The notes: a model not told the origin generated them from the letters alone. A DNA stretch of 64,000 nt from Motilimonas pumila (GCF_003596335.1 NZ_QZCH01000020.1:18483-82482); one strand, 5' to 3'; shown: positions 1 through 8,452, counted from the first letter of the stretch. A program made the numbers and translations.

Positions 1-2
1 AA

Positions 3-713
3 GCCATTCAAGAAGAAAAAATTAAAGCCGATGAAAAAGGCTTCTATGGCATGATGAAAATGATTGGCATTGAGAAAGGCCAATCATTTGAGCCCAGTGC
101 CTCAGAAAGAGCAATATTAGAAAGCGCGATAGTGGAACTGCAAGACGAAATGAAGCACGACTTCACTTATTACGCCCCTGGTTTGTGGGGAGAGGCATCA
201 CAATGGACCATTCCGGTAAACCAAGAAATGATGACGACCCATGCCACTTACGAAAGTGACAATTGGAATGATTATTCAGGTCGCGGCACCACATTCACCT
301 ATTACTTTGCACCTCCTGCATCGTTAGCCGAATCAAAGTCGACCACTTACATCAAAGGTGTGCTTGATAGTGAAGGACGCCCGTTGTCTGGCGATCACGA
401 CTACCGTGTGCATATTGAGGATTCCTCTGCAGTACCAGCCAAGCAGTTTTATTCGTTCCTAACCTATTCGATGGAGACCGGGGCATATTTGAAAGGTGCA
501 GGCACTCAAATTGGTATTGCATCAAACCAAACCGATTTTGAGATCAACGAAGATGGCTCTGTTGATATTCATTGGTCAGCAAACTGTACGGACCAAATGA
601 AAAACTGCATGCCACTCAATCGAGGCGAGGAATGGTTCTCACTATTTCGTATGTATGGGCCAAGTGAAGAATGGTTTAAGTTCATCCCACCATCAATTGA
701 AAGAATTCACTAA
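3..713 (+). CDS. DUF1254/DUF1214 domain protein, 3' part
   Basis: The frame is open back to the left edge of the window, so the true start lies outside and only about 236 C-terminal residues are visible; the ATGs at 51-56 are probably internal. The tail has the layout of the DUF1214 domain that follows DUF1254 in a family of mostly secreted proteins of unknown function: a mid-region YYFAPPASL, a GDHDYRVHI segment, then Y(S)xETGAYLKGA and the end motif EEWFSLFRMYGPSEEWF. No catalytic role is established for the family. It is followed by a short gap holding an inverted repeat and a convergent phosphatase gene. It lies on the far side of an integrase relic from the core genes, so it could belong to an acquired segment. 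Family assignment is fairly good; function is unknown. Confidence 0.7.
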   Translation, partial: AIQEEKIKADEKGFYGMMKMIGIEKGQSFEPSASERAILESAIVELQDEMKHDFTYYAPGLWGEASQWTIPVNQEMMTTHATYESDNWNDYSGRGTTFTYYFAPPASLAESKSTTYIKGVLDSEGRPLSGDHDYRVHIEDSSAVPAKQFYSFLTYSMETGAYLKGAGTQIGIASNQTDFEINEDGSVDIHWSANCTDQMKNCMPLNRGEEWFSLFRMYGPSEEWFKFIPPSIERIH

Positions 714-732
714 GGTGTATTAATTCAGGTCG

Positions 733-775
733 GATCTGACAGTTGCCCATATTGAGGCTTGGTGCCTGTCAGATC
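733..775. repeat. 10-bp perfect inverted repeat between convergent genes
   Basis: GATCTGACAG at 733-742 is repeated in inverted orientation as CTGTCAGATC at 766-775, with a 23-base loop. It lies between the ends of two convergent genes, so a transcription-ending or transcript-stabilising hairpin is the simplest reading. There is no clear T-run after either arm, so it is not a standard intrinsic terminator. Confidence 0.45.
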
Positions 776-801
776 TAGTCGTAACTAATACATCTCATTT
801 T

Positions 802-2286
802 TTATTTCAAAGACAGTTGAATCGGTTTCTCCCACTCTTCTAGGGGTAGGCCATTAGTGGAATTATTCTCCCGGCAGAGCCATGCTCTTATCTCCACTTT
901 TAACTCACCTAAATCGGATTGATTGAAGCGCAGTGTCATAAAATGCTCTTTTGTCCGCTCGAACAAATACCTGAAATCAAATACTTTGTATTCGGTGCTA
1001 ATGGACCAAGGGTTACCATAATCGACCTTGACCTTAGCGACACCATCAATGTCGATAGAGGGAAAATACTCTAGGCGGTCTTTCTCTTCGGCCTTAGCAA
1101 CAGCAATGCTGCTGATGCCACTTAAGTTAGACATGGGAGAGGAAACCACTTCATACAGACGGTTCTTACGGCCTTTAAATTTCACGTTGCAAATACGACC
1201 GTAGTGAATATCACCACTTAGCACCAATATATCATGTGGTGCATCTTGAATTGCTCGCACAACCTTACTGTAATCCTTAGTGTAGGAAACGAAATTACGA
1301 TCAGATTCAGCGCCTTTAGGTTCAATAACGGGTTGCGAAAGTACAAGTACTCCAGGGGAGCGTAACTGTTTTATCCAGCTGCAAATTTTCTTTATGTCAG
1401 AGGGTGGGAGAATGCGTTGTTCCTCGCGATAGCTCCGAAGATCTGCAACACAAAAGGAAACGTCCTTGCCAATGTCGAAAGTCCTCACCGGTTGCACTCG
1501 TTGCACATGCACAAGTCCATCCCGCGCAGTACTTTTCCACGCTTTTTTAATTTTTGGGATCCTTAGAGCCTGAATAAATGGAGACCAACCTTCAACAAAT
1601 GGGTAGTTATTCCAATATTCGTGATCGTCTGCGATAAACCAAGTTCCGCCATGGGAGAGGACATTTCGAAGACCTTGCCATTGCTTTGCGTAATCATCTG
1701 CGACTCGGTCTCTTACTTCTTTGGGTCTTGGGCTCAAAGAATCGAGTCCTATGTCGAGGTAGACTTGATCACCAGTTAAGAATGTGATGTGAGGGCGTGC
1801 TGGCACTTTATCGTTAGACATCAAAGCTTGATAGCTTGTACTTACTTGACCCCCATCATATTCTTCATAAAAACAGCTTCCCAGTGATACGGTAAAGCCC
1901 TCCTCTAAGCTGTTTACATCAGTAGGGAGTGTCCAGAAACTCCCTCTGGCCAAGACGAGATCCTGGTCTTGTTCAGTAACGTCATTACGAAAATGCTCGA
2001 TAACTTTAACCCAATATCTGTGCCCAGGGGAGAGATTAACCACTTCTGTTTCTTTGTAGAAACGTTGACTAGTAATACCCTTAAACGGTCGCTCCCAGTC
2101 TGCCTTATTTATCGTGAGCGTTTTGGTCATGTTGTCGACATCACTTGAAACTATGATGCTTACTTTTCTTGGCATACGCAGATTATGATAGAGAGTTCCA
2201 AACCATAGTAGCGCACTTGTTTTTGATACTTCGTGCACTACAAGACTCCACTTATTGGCAGTCAAAGGTAACCATTTATCGTCCAT
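802..2286 (-). CDS. PhoD-like metallophosphatase
   Basis: The 494-aa protein has the metal-site motifs of the PhoD-like/metallophosphatase fold in order: GSC at about residues 136-138, GDQVYLD near 172, ADDHEYWNN near 219-226 and a late SGDIHYGR near 357-364. The Asp, Asn and His of these blocks would hold the dinuclear metal centre. PhoD enzymes hydrolyse phosphate mono- and diesters. The N-terminal ~120 residues look like the beta-rich domain that precedes the catalytic domain in PhoD. No signal peptide or Tat motif is visible, so it looks cytoplasmic, unlike classical exported PhoD. The ATG is preceded by GGGAGG. Nested dyads lie 70-120 bases upstream (2358-2407). Substrate cannot be told from sequence. 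Confidence 0.8.
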   Translation of the reverse strand: MDDKWLPLTANKWSLVVHEVSKTSALLWFGTLYHNLRMPRKVSIIVSSDVDNMTKTLTINKADWERPFKGITSQRFYKETEVVNLSPGHRYWVKVIEHFRNDVTEQDQDLVLARGSFWTLPTDVNSLEEGFTVSLGSCFYEEYDGGQVSTSYQALMSNDKVPARPHITFLTGDQVYLDIGLDSLSPRPKEVRDRVADDYAKQWQGLRNVLSHGGTWFIADDHEYWNNYPFVEGWSPFIQALRIPKIKKAWKSTARDGLVHVQRVQPVRTFDIGKDVSFCVADLRSYREEQRILPPSDIKKICSWIKQLRSPGVLVLSQPVIEPKGAESDRNFVSYTKDYSKVVRAIQDAPHDILVLSGDIHYGRICNVKFKGRKNRLYEVVSSPMSNLSGISSIAVAKAEEKDRLEYFPSIDIDGVAKVKVDYGNPWSISTEYKVFDFRYLFERTKEHFMTLRFNQSDLGELKVEIRAWLCRENNSTNGLPLEEWEKPIQLSLK

Positions 2287-2357
2287 AACACCTCCCTTTT
2301 TGATTAGATTAGGCGTCTGTCATAACCTTAGAAATAATGATAGGACGTTTTCTCTCT

Positions 2358-2407
2358 CTGTGGGCCACAGTCTTTGAAGTGTTGTGGTCAACAAAGATTG
2401 GCCACAA
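2358..2407. promoter_or_regulatory. Cluster of nested dyad half-sites upstream of the PhoD-like gene
   Basis: CTGTGG-G-CCACAG at 2358-2370 is a perfect hyphenated palindrome. TTGTGG (2382-2387) and CCACAA (2402-2407) form a second dyad with the same TGTGG core. TCTTTG (2371-2376) and CAAAGA (2392-2397) form a third that interlocks with it. Such clustering upstream of a gene suggests an operator for a dimeric regulator, but the regulator is unknown and part of the dyad symmetry could be fortuitous. Confidence 0.35.
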
Positions 2408-2524
2408 TTTTGTGAGTTCTCCTGTAAAGTATTTACGCCTCATTCGTAAACAGACCAGTCCGCAGCTGTACTAGTACAGCGAACGCGAAGAACACCGACG
2501 CAGTTGAAGAACTCATTAAATTCA

Positions 2525-2973
2525 TCAACATTTTCGACCATCTCGAAGCAACTCATCAACATACTTATGAGCAGCAAGACTTGTACTGATCTCTTTAAGC
2601 GTATTTATTACCATCTTTGCAATAAAGTAGTGGCAACGCTTCTCTAGTTGCGACAGTGAAAGATGGTTAGTGCTTTTTAATTTCTTCAATTGAATGAATT
2701 CACTCAAAGCTTGTTGAATCAAAACAGGTTCTTACTTCATCGATAGCTTCGGAAATCTGAATATTGAAATACTCAAGAGAGGCATTATTGAGAGTACTGT
2801 GAACGACAGGGTGTAATTTCTCCACAATCAAAACATTGCGGTAATTCGCAATATGACACTCTTTTGTTAATAACGACGTTTTGATGTCAAAAATGGAAGC
2901 CTTTGACTATTAACGCTTTAGGTACGCAAAGACACGTATAGTAAGTGCCAGATGGCGATTTGAATAAGTACAT
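2525..2973 (-). pseudogene. Tyrosine integrase N-terminal relic, two frameshifts
   Basis: Reading leftwards from an ATG at 2971-2973, the frame begins MYLFKSPSGTYYT, the characteristic opening of phage/island tyrosine integrases. It continues to GFHF, then breaks at an A-run on the plus strand (about 2889-2893). In the next frame it continues DIKTSLLTKE and an IVEKLHPV segment down to about 2721. There a second shift leads into the last frame (SEFIQLKKLK, then SQLEKRCHYF), which stops at 2525. Together the three pieces give about 150 residues of the N-terminal arm/core-binding region. The catalytic domain with the Arg-His-Tyr residues is absent. The gene is therefore dead and truncated. It sits just downstream of a terminator and a tRNA 3' fragment in the arrangement typical of integrated islands. 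The family call is from recognisable sequence only. Confidence 0.7.
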
Positions 2974-3017
2974 TGTCTCAGTCAATCCTATTTTGATTGA
3001 GCCAAAGTACCCAGACA

Positions 3018-3046
3018 AAAAAACGTTGATAATCAACGGCTTTTTT
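3018..3046. terminator. Hairpin flanked by A/T runs (intrinsic terminator)
   Basis: The perfect palindrome CGTTGAT-A-ATCAACG at 3024-3038 is preceded by a run of A and followed by GGC and a run of T, so it can end transcription in both directions. On the minus strand it lies directly after the tRNA fragment, as an ordinary tRNA terminator would. Confidence 0.65.
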
Positions 3047-3056
3047 GTTTTTAATG

Positions 3057-3090
3057 TGGCGAAGGGATAGGGATTTGAAACCTACCCCCG
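3057..3090 (-). pseudogene. tRNA 3'-end fragment (probable attachment-site remnant)
   Basis: On the minus strand the sequence reads into a T-arm (TAGGT-TTCAAAT-CCCTA, one mismatch in the five-pair stem), an acceptor 3' strand TCCCTTC, discriminator G and encoded CCA. The matching acceptor 5' strand (GAAGGGA) is not found in the ~85 bases upstream, so this is a fragment rather than a working tRNA. A Ser or Leu type origin is possible but not proven. Integrases commonly target tRNA 3' ends, and an integrase relic lies 85 bases away. Confidence 0.5.
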
Positions 3091-3140
3091 TTGATGTCTT
3101 GGGCACCTCAGCCTGTTTATGGCGAAGAGCGAGGCACCTT

Positions 3141-4205
3141 TTATTTGAACGGTATTTGCCCTTGTTGCCACAGTTTCATCACGCTGCGCTCAATCGCCAT
3201 AGACGCGCCGTGGGCGATTTTATCCGCCAGCTTCTTTTTCACCGTGTATTTTACGCTGACCACTTTTTTGTCTTTGTTTTGTTCTAGCAAGTAGTCGTCG
3301 CTGGTTTGAATTTGGTCAATCAAATTAAGGTCTATGGCCTGCTGGCCATACCAGTGCTCACCGGTAGCGACTTGGTCAATCTCTAACTTCGGGCGGTTGC
3401 CAGCAACAAATTGCTTAAACAGCACATGAGTTTCTTCTAACTCTTGTTGGAACTTCTCTTTGCCCTTTTCCGTGTTTTCACCAAACATGGTCACGGTACG
3501 TTTAAATTCTCCGGCTGTCATTTGCTCAAAATCCACGTCGTGTTTTTTCAACAAGCGATTAAAGTTCGGGATCTGCGCCAACACGCCAATCGATCCTAGA
3601 ATGGCAAATGGCGCAGCAATAATTTTCGGCGCCACACACGCCATCATGTAACCACCACTGGCAGCGACTTTATCCACCGCAACGGTCAATGGAATGCGTT
3701 TGTCACGCAGGCGCTGCAACTGAGATGCCGCCAGACCATAGCCGTGTACCATGCCCCCCCCGCTTTCAAGACGCACTAACACTTCGTCGGTGGTTTTGGC
3801 CACGCCTAATATCGCGGTCACTTCTTGACGCAATGCGCCAACTTCTTTGGCATCTATACTGCCTTTAAAGTCGATCACGTATAAATGCGGCTTGGTTTCT
3901 TCAGGCAAGTCTTGATGATTTTGTTTGGCCACTTTAGCCGCTTGTTTGTCGGCTTTGGCTTTTTCTTTCGCGGCTTTTTTGTCTGCTTTTTGTCTTTCTT
4001 TCAACGCACTGTCAGACAACAGTTGCTCTTCAAATTGTTTTTTGTTGTCGTCCAGTTGCTCTGACAAATCGGTGATAACCAACTCGCCCGCTTGCGCTTT
4101 TTGCTTTGCGGCCAAAGTGACGGCTGTCACTATGATGGCTAAAATAGCAGCGACAAATGTCAGCGCTTTTGCAAAGAAGAGTCCATATTCGTATAAAAAT
4201 TCCAA
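3141..4205 (-). CDS. sohB: Inner-membrane serine peptidase SohB
   Basis: The 354-aa protein matches the S49 (signal peptide peptidase A) family member SohB. It has an N-terminal membrane segment (about residues 10-32), a highly charged Lys/Ala/Glu-rich linker (about 60-100), and the protease domain from about 107 on. The nucleophile is expected at Ser183 in KVAASGGYMMA and the general-base lysine at Lys235 in AGEFKRT, the Ser-Lys dyad of the family. It acts at the periplasmic face on membrane or misfolded proteins; the E. coli gene was found as a multicopy suppressor of degP loss. It is divergent from yciK, the same arrangement as in E. coli. The charged linker makes it low-complexity but the domain is intact. 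Confidence 0.93.
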   Translation of the reverse strand: MEFLYEYGLFFAKALTFVAAILAIIVTAVTLAAKQKAQAGELVITDLSEQLDDNKKQFEEQLLSDSALKERQKADKKAAKEKAKADKQAAKVAKQNHQDLPEETKPHLYVIDFKGSIDAKEVGALRQEVTAILGVAKTTDEVLVRLESGGGMVHGYGLAASQLQRLRDKRIPLTVAVDKVAASGGYMMACVAPKIIAAPFAILGSIGVLAQIPNFNRLLKKHDVDFEQMTAGEFKRTVTMFGENTEKGKEKFQQELEETHVLFKQFVAGNRPKLEIDQVATGEHWYGQQAIDLNLIDQIQTSDDYLLEQNKDKKVVSVKYTVKKKLADKIAHGASMAIERSVMKLWQQGQIPFK

Positions 4206-4314
4206 GCGTTAGCTCCTTTTCACAGTCTGCATATTGATAGAGTTTGCGCGCCAGCATAGCAAAATCTGGCCGAAGGCGTTAGAATTTGCGCAAAATATTG
4301 GTGGAGAATTTAAC

Positions 4315-5049
4315 TTGGAATATCAAGCAGCAACAGACCTATTAGCGGGCAAAACCATCTTAGTCACAGGTGCAGGCGCTGGCATAGGCAAAACCACGGC
4401 CATTACGTACGCCAAGCATGGCGCTCGCGTCATCTTACTCGGCCGTACAGTGGCAAAGTTGGAAGCTGTTTATGATGAAATTGAAGCCCTCGGCGCGCCG
4501 CAGCCGGCGATTATCCCAATGGACTTAAAAGGTGCTACTGAGCAGCATTATCGCGACATGGCTGACACCATTGAAGGCCAATTTGGCCAGCTTGATGGCT
4601 TGGTTCACAACGCCGGTGCCTTAGGTGTATTAGGTCCTTTCGCACAAATTGGCGAAGAGATGTGGGACGAGGTAATGCAAGTTAATGTGAAAGCGCAATT
4701 TCTGATGACCAAGGCCTTGTTACCCGTGCTGGAAAAATCGCCTCAAGCCGCGATTATATTTACCAGCTCTGGCGTAGGTCGTCAAAGCCGTGCTTATTGG
4801 GGTGTGTATGCCATTTCCAAGTTTGCTACCGAGGGCATGATGCAAACTCTGGCCAGCGAACTGGCGGGCAGCCAAGTGCGGGCAAACTGCATTAACCCTG
4901 GCGCAACCCAAACCAATATGCGTGCCAAGGCATATCCAGCTGAAGACGCAGCGCAATTAAAGCAAGCTGTTGACTTAATGCCAACGTACTTATACCTGAT
5001 GGGCGCCGACAGCGCTGACGTTAATGGCCAAAGCCTTAATGCGCAGTAA
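4315..5049 (+). CDS. yciK: SDR-family oxidoreductase YciK
   Basis: This short-chain dehydrogenase/reductase has the Rossmann glycine motif TGAGAGIG near the N-terminus, the NAG motif (HNAGALG), and the catalytic Ser and YxxxK (VYAISK). It follows E. coli YciK nearly throughout, including FATEGMMQTLA and NCINPG. I place the start at the TTG at 4315: it has GGAG eight bases upstream and gives an opening (MEYQ...DLLAGK) that lines up with YciK. The longer frame from 4234 overlaps the sohB promoter region and adds 27 unmatched residues. The physiological substrate is unknown. The LysR gene follows after 15 bases. Confidence 0.88.
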   Translation: MEYQAATDLLAGKTILVTGAGAGIGKTTAITYAKHGARVILLGRTVAKLEAVYDEIEALGAPQPAIIPMDLKGATEQHYRDMADTIEGQFGQLDGLVHNAGALGVLGPFAQIGEEMWDEVMQVNVKAQFLMTKALLPVLEKSPQAAIIFTSSGVGRQSRAYWGVYAISKFATEGMMQTLASELAGSQVRANCINPGATQTNMRAKAYPAEDAAQLKQAVDLMPTYLYLMGADSADVNGQSLNAQ

Positions 5050-5064
5050 GCAAAGCCATTACTG

Positions 5065-6006
5065 ATGTCGGAACTTACTCGGGTCAAGTCTACCTTAGAG
5101 CAGTGGCGCATTTTACAAGCCGTGGTCGACCATGGCGGCTACAGTAAAGCCGCCGCTGCATTAAATAAAAGCCAGTCTTCCCTCAATCATGCAGTCAGCA
5201 AACTGCAGCAGCAAATGGGCGTGGCGTTATTAGAAGTGCATGGCCGGAAAGCCTACCTCACCGCGGCCGGTGAAGTGATGTTGCGGCGCTCACGCTTGCT
5301 CACCCAAAGCGCGATTGAATTAGAGCAACTGGCCGCCAACTTAGAACAAGGTTGGGAGCCTGAAATAACCATAGCGGTAGAAGTCATTTACCCAAAAGCC
5401 ATCTTGTATGATGCCTTGGCAGCGTTTTTGCCTGCCAGCCGCGGCAGCCGTATTCAAGTGCTAGACACAGTGATTACCGGTACCAAAGACGCCATAACCC
5501 AAAAAACAGCCGACATTGTCATCACCGGCTTATTGCCAAAGGGCGTATTGGGTCAGCCGCTTGCGGCCGTCAATCTATTACCTTGCGCCGGTCACTCGCA
5601 CCCTTTAAGCCAGCAAGCACAAGTCAACGTGGCTGAATTGGCACAAGCCACGCAAATTGTCATTAAAGACACCTCGCAATCTCCAGACGAGTCAACCGGC
5701 TGGTTAAAGTCAGAACACCGCTGGACAGTGAGTAATTTTCACGAAGCCAAAGCATTGGTTGCCCGTGGCATTGGGTTTTGCTGGCTGCCTGAGCACATGA
5801 TACAAGCAGAGATTGCCAGCGGCGATTTTGTGGCTTTGCCGCTGCAACAAGGCGAATCAAGGCGCACCTTTACCCACTTAGTATTGCCCGACGAACACCA
5901 CATTGGTCCCGGCGCTAAAGCGCTCGCTGAGCATATCGTTAAACAACATCACGCAATGGCACAGCCAACCGCGCCGTTAAGCACGCCTGCTACACTCGGT
6001 AAATAA
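5065..6006 (+). CDS. LysR-family regulator, likely of pxpABC
   Basis: The 313-aa protein has an N-terminal winged helix-turn-helix (about residues 10-70, with GGYSKAAAALNKSQSSLNHAV as the recognition region) and a periplasmic-binding-like effector domain (about 95-295). The tail is low in complexity (Pro/Thr/Ala). It sits 15 bases after yciK and 35 bases before pxpA on the same strand, so it may be cotranscribed with either side. The position suggests control of 5-oxoproline breakdown. LysR genes are more often divergent from their targets, so this link is inference. No ribosome-binding site stands out before its ATG, which points to coupling with yciK translation. Confidence 0.85.
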   Translation: MSELTRVKSTLEQWRILQAVVDHGGYSKAAAALNKSQSSLNHAVSKLQQQMGVALLEVHGRKAYLTAAGEVMLRRSRLLTQSAIELEQLAANLEQGWEPEITIAVEVIYPKAILYDALAAFLPASRGSRIQVLDTVITGTKDAITQKTADIVITGLLPKGVLGQPLAAVNLLPCAGHSHPLSQQAQVNVAELAQATQIVIKDTSQSPDESTGWLKSEHRWTVSNFHEAKALVARGIGFCWLPEHMIQAEIASGDFVALPLQQGESRRTFTHLVLPDEHHIGPGAKALAEHIVKQHHAMAQPTAPLSTPATLGK

Positions 6007-6041
6007 TGGCCATTCAACAATCAAGGAAATAAGGCTCGTCA

Positions 6042-6785
6042 ATGAAACTCAACTGCGACATGGGCGAAAGCTACGGCCAATGGCAAATGGGCAATGACGA
6101 AAAAGTCATGCCTCACGTGCACCAAGCTAATATTGCGTGCGGCTTTCATGCCAGTGATCCTGAGCACATGGCCAACACCATTCGCTTGGCAAAAACTCAC
6201 CACGTTAGCATTGGCGCCCACCCCGGTTACCCCGACTTACTTGGTTTTGGCCGCCGCAGCATGAAGCTATCTGCCGCCGAACTGACCCATTACCTGCATT
6301 ATCAAATCAGTGCGTTGCAAGGCATGTGTCAACTGCAAGGGGGTACTTTAGAGTACGTGAAACCCCACGGCGCTTTATATCTGGACATGATGCAAGACGA
6401 AGCCATATTAACCACAGTGATGCAAGCCGTGGCGGCTTTTACGCCTGCGTTACCTTTAATGATCCAAGCCAGCAGCCAGCATGAACACCATCAAGCATTA
6501 GCGCAAACCAGTGGGCTAACGCTGTTATTTGAAGCTTTTGCTGACCGCCGTTACCAAGACAATGGCCAGTTAACTCCGCGCAGCCAAGCCGGTGCCGTAC
6601 TCAGCGCTGAGCAAATGCTCTGCCAAGCGCAATTGCTGGCCAGTGAAGGCATCATAACAACCGAAAGTGGTCATGCTTTAACCTTCCCCGTCGACAGTTT
6701 ATGCGTGCACGGCGATAACCCCGCTACTGTGGCGGTAATTGCTAAGTTGAAATTACTGCTGAGCAACACTCATTGGCCTCGCTAA
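6042..6785 (+). CDS. pxpA: 5-oxoprolinase subunit A
   Basis: This is a LamB/YcsF-family protein of normal length (247 aa), opening with the family hallmark LNCDMGES followed by NIACGFHASDP and SIGAHPGYPD. PxpA works with PxpB and PxpC in the ATP-dependent opening of 5-oxoproline (pyroglutamate) to glutamate in the cytoplasm, clearing a spontaneous by-product of glutamine and glutathione chemistry. An AAGGAAATAAGG stretch supplies the ribosome-binding site. The gene is first of a tight pxpA-pxpB-pxpC operon: pxpB begins one base after its stop codon. Confidence 0.95.
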   Translation: MKLNCDMGESYGQWQMGNDEKVMPHVHQANIACGFHASDPEHMANTIRLAKTHHVSIGAHPGYPDLLGFGRRSMKLSAAELTHYLHYQISALQGMCQLQGGTLEYVKPHGALYLDMMQDEAILTTVMQAVAAFTPALPLMIQASSQHEHHQALAQTSGLTLLFEAFADRRYQDNGQLTPRSQAGAVLSAEQMLCQAQLLASEGIITTESGHALTFPVDSLCVHGDNPATVAVIAKLKLLLSNTHWPR

Positions 6786-6786
6786 G

Positions 6787-7509
6787 ATGACACCGACTTC
6801 AAACGCCGCCACCCAGGTTCAGGCCGTGAATGAAAATACCTGGTTGGTCAGCTTTCAGTGCGAAATTAACGCGGCAGGCATTGCCCAGTTACAACACTTT
6901 TGCCACCGGCTTAAAGCTTGGGTTCGTGATACCTATGGCGAGCAGGCTTTGCTAGATATAGTGCCTTCTTACCAAACCGTGATGGTGAGCTTTCGCCTCA
7001 ATATAATCGACCCGCTACAATGCGAGCAAGCTATTGAACATACGCTGCGCCAACAAGGCCAAACCGCGTCAGCGCCGAGCAACCGCCAAATCACCTTACC
7101 CGTGTTTTATGGCGCTCAAGTGGGTCCAGATTTGCCCCATCTTAGCCAGAGCCACCAACTCTCGGTTGAGCAAGTTATCAAGTTACACTGCGAGCAAGTT
7201 TATCGGGTGTATGCCATCGGTTTTAGTCCAGGCTTTCCGTATCTGGCCGAAGTAAACCCGAGTATTGCCACACCAAGGCTGCGCCAAGCTCGCAGCAAAG
7301 TGCCCGCAGGCAGCGTGGGCATTGCCGATAACCAGACCGGCATTTACCCCAATGCTTCTCCCGGCGGCTGGCAAATCATTGGCAATTGCCCCACTCCGCT
7401 GTTTGATGAACATTGGCAATCCCTGTTGCAAGTGGGCGACGAAGTGCAATTTGAGCCCATCGACCAAGCCCGCTTTATTAAAATGGGGGGCCAAATAAAT
7501 GAGTTTTGA
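6787..7509 (+). CDS. pxpB: 5-oxoprolinase subunit B (KipI-like)
   Basis: The 240-aa product belongs to the KipI/allophanate-hydrolase subunit 1 family, shown by GFSPGFPYLAE, PRLRQARSKVPAGSVGIA and SPGGWQIIG in the C-terminal half. It forms the enzyme with PxpC and accepts the PxpA partner. It begins one base after pxpA, without its own clear ribosome-binding site, so translation is probably coupled. Its end overlaps the start of pxpC by 11 bases. In Bacillus the homologue KipI also inhibits the sporulation kinase KinA; that role is not expected here. Confidence 0.94.
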   Translation: MTPTSNAATQVQAVNENTWLVSFQCEINAAGIAQLQHFCHRLKAWVRDTYGEQALLDIVPSYQTVMVSFRLNIIDPLQCEQAIEHTLRQQGQTASAPSNRQITLPVFYGAQVGPDLPHLSQSHQLSVEQVIKLHCEQVYRVYAIGFSPGFPYLAEVNPSIATPRLRQARSKVPAGSVGIADNQTGIYPNASPGGWQIIGNCPTPLFDEHWQSLLQVGDEVQFEPIDQARFIKMGGQINEF

Positions 7510-8452
7510 GGTGATCAATCCTGGGTTACACACGAGCTTGCAAGATCTAGGACGCTTTGGCCACCAGCACGTGGGTATTACCACCGGCGGCCCGTTTGAT
7601 TTAAAAGCCTTTTGCTGGGCCAACAAATTGTTGGCTAACCCGGTTAACGCACCGTGCTTAGAGATCACCTTAGGTCAATTTAGCGCTCGGGCCACAGCGG
7701 CCACGGTTATCGCCATTACGGGAGCAGATATGCACGCTAGCATCAATCACCGCCCTATCACAGCTTGGCGCAGTTATTCGTTAGCAGCAGGTGACGAGCT
7801 CAGGTTTGGCGTATGCCAACAAGGTATGCGAGCATATTTGTCGGTGCAAGGCGGCTTTACAACCGCTCACACCCTTGGCAGCGTCAGCACGGTGCAACGA
7901 GAAAAGCTTGGTGGCTTAAATCAAGGCTTAGCCATTAAAGCCAAAGAAACACTGAGTTTTACCCCTGTGAGCCGCGGGCGTGACCAACAGCACAAGACGC
8001 GAGTAGAAAACCAGCAAAAAGTGCCTTCGGCTTACCAACCTGCGTATGCCAACAGCGTCACGCTGGAGGTGTTTAAAGGCCCGCAATGGCGTCAGTTTAA
8101 CCACGCCCAGCAGCGCCACTTTCTCGCCCAGCAATATAGCGTGCTGCCCGCCAGTAATCGCATGGCATTGTGTTTACAAGCAGAGCCTTTAGAGCACCGC
8201 GTTGCGGGCATTGTTTCCCAGGGAGTGAGTTTAGGGGCCATACAGATGCCGCCAAGCGGCCAACCCGTTGCGCTATTAAACGACCGACAAACCATCGGCG
8301 GCTACGCCAAAATCGCTAATCTCACCACCCAAGCCTGTTGGCAAGTGGCTCAATTAAGGCCGCAAGACACGGTGCAATTTGCATTGACAGACATCGCAGC
8401 GGCGCGCCAGTCCTTGCAGCAAGTGTATCGCTTTTTTGAATTGCCTTTTTGA
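7499..8452 (+). CDS. pxpC: 5-oxoprolinase subunit C (KipA-like)
   Basis: This is a biotin-dependent carboxyltransferase-fold protein (allophanate hydrolase subunit 2 family), 317 aa. It has the opening INPGLHTSLQDLGRFGHQ, the GGPFD motif, YLSVQGGF, and the C-terminal GAIQMPPSGQPVALLNDRQTIGGY block, here quoted only by position (about residues 240-265). It completes the PxpABC complex. The 11-base overlap with pxpB indicates coupled, stoichiometric expression. There is no terminator with a T-run in the 186 bases before the convergent rbgA gene, only a weak ATCGCG/CGCGAT dyad near 8592-8616. Confidence 0.94.
   Translation: MSFEVINPGLHTSLQDLGRFGHQHVGITTGGPFDLKAFCWANKLLANPVNAPCLEITLGQFSARATAATVIAITGADMHASINHRPITAWRSYSLAAGDELRFGVCQQGMRAYLSVQGGFTTAHTLGSVSTVQREKLGGLNQGLAIKAKETLSFTPVSRGRDQQHKTRVENQQKVPSAYQPAYANSVTLEVFKGPQWRQFNHAQQRHFLAQQYSVLPASNRMALCLQAEPLEHRVAGIVSQGVSLGAIQMPPSGQPVALLNDRQTIGGYAKIANLTTQACWQVAQLRPQDTVQFALTDIAAARQSLQQVYRFFELPF

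Noticed and set aside
3045..3294. Two short plus-strand frames across the tRNA fragment and the sohB 3' end
   Set aside because: They overlap the tRNA remnant and antisense sohB and have no recognisable protein features.
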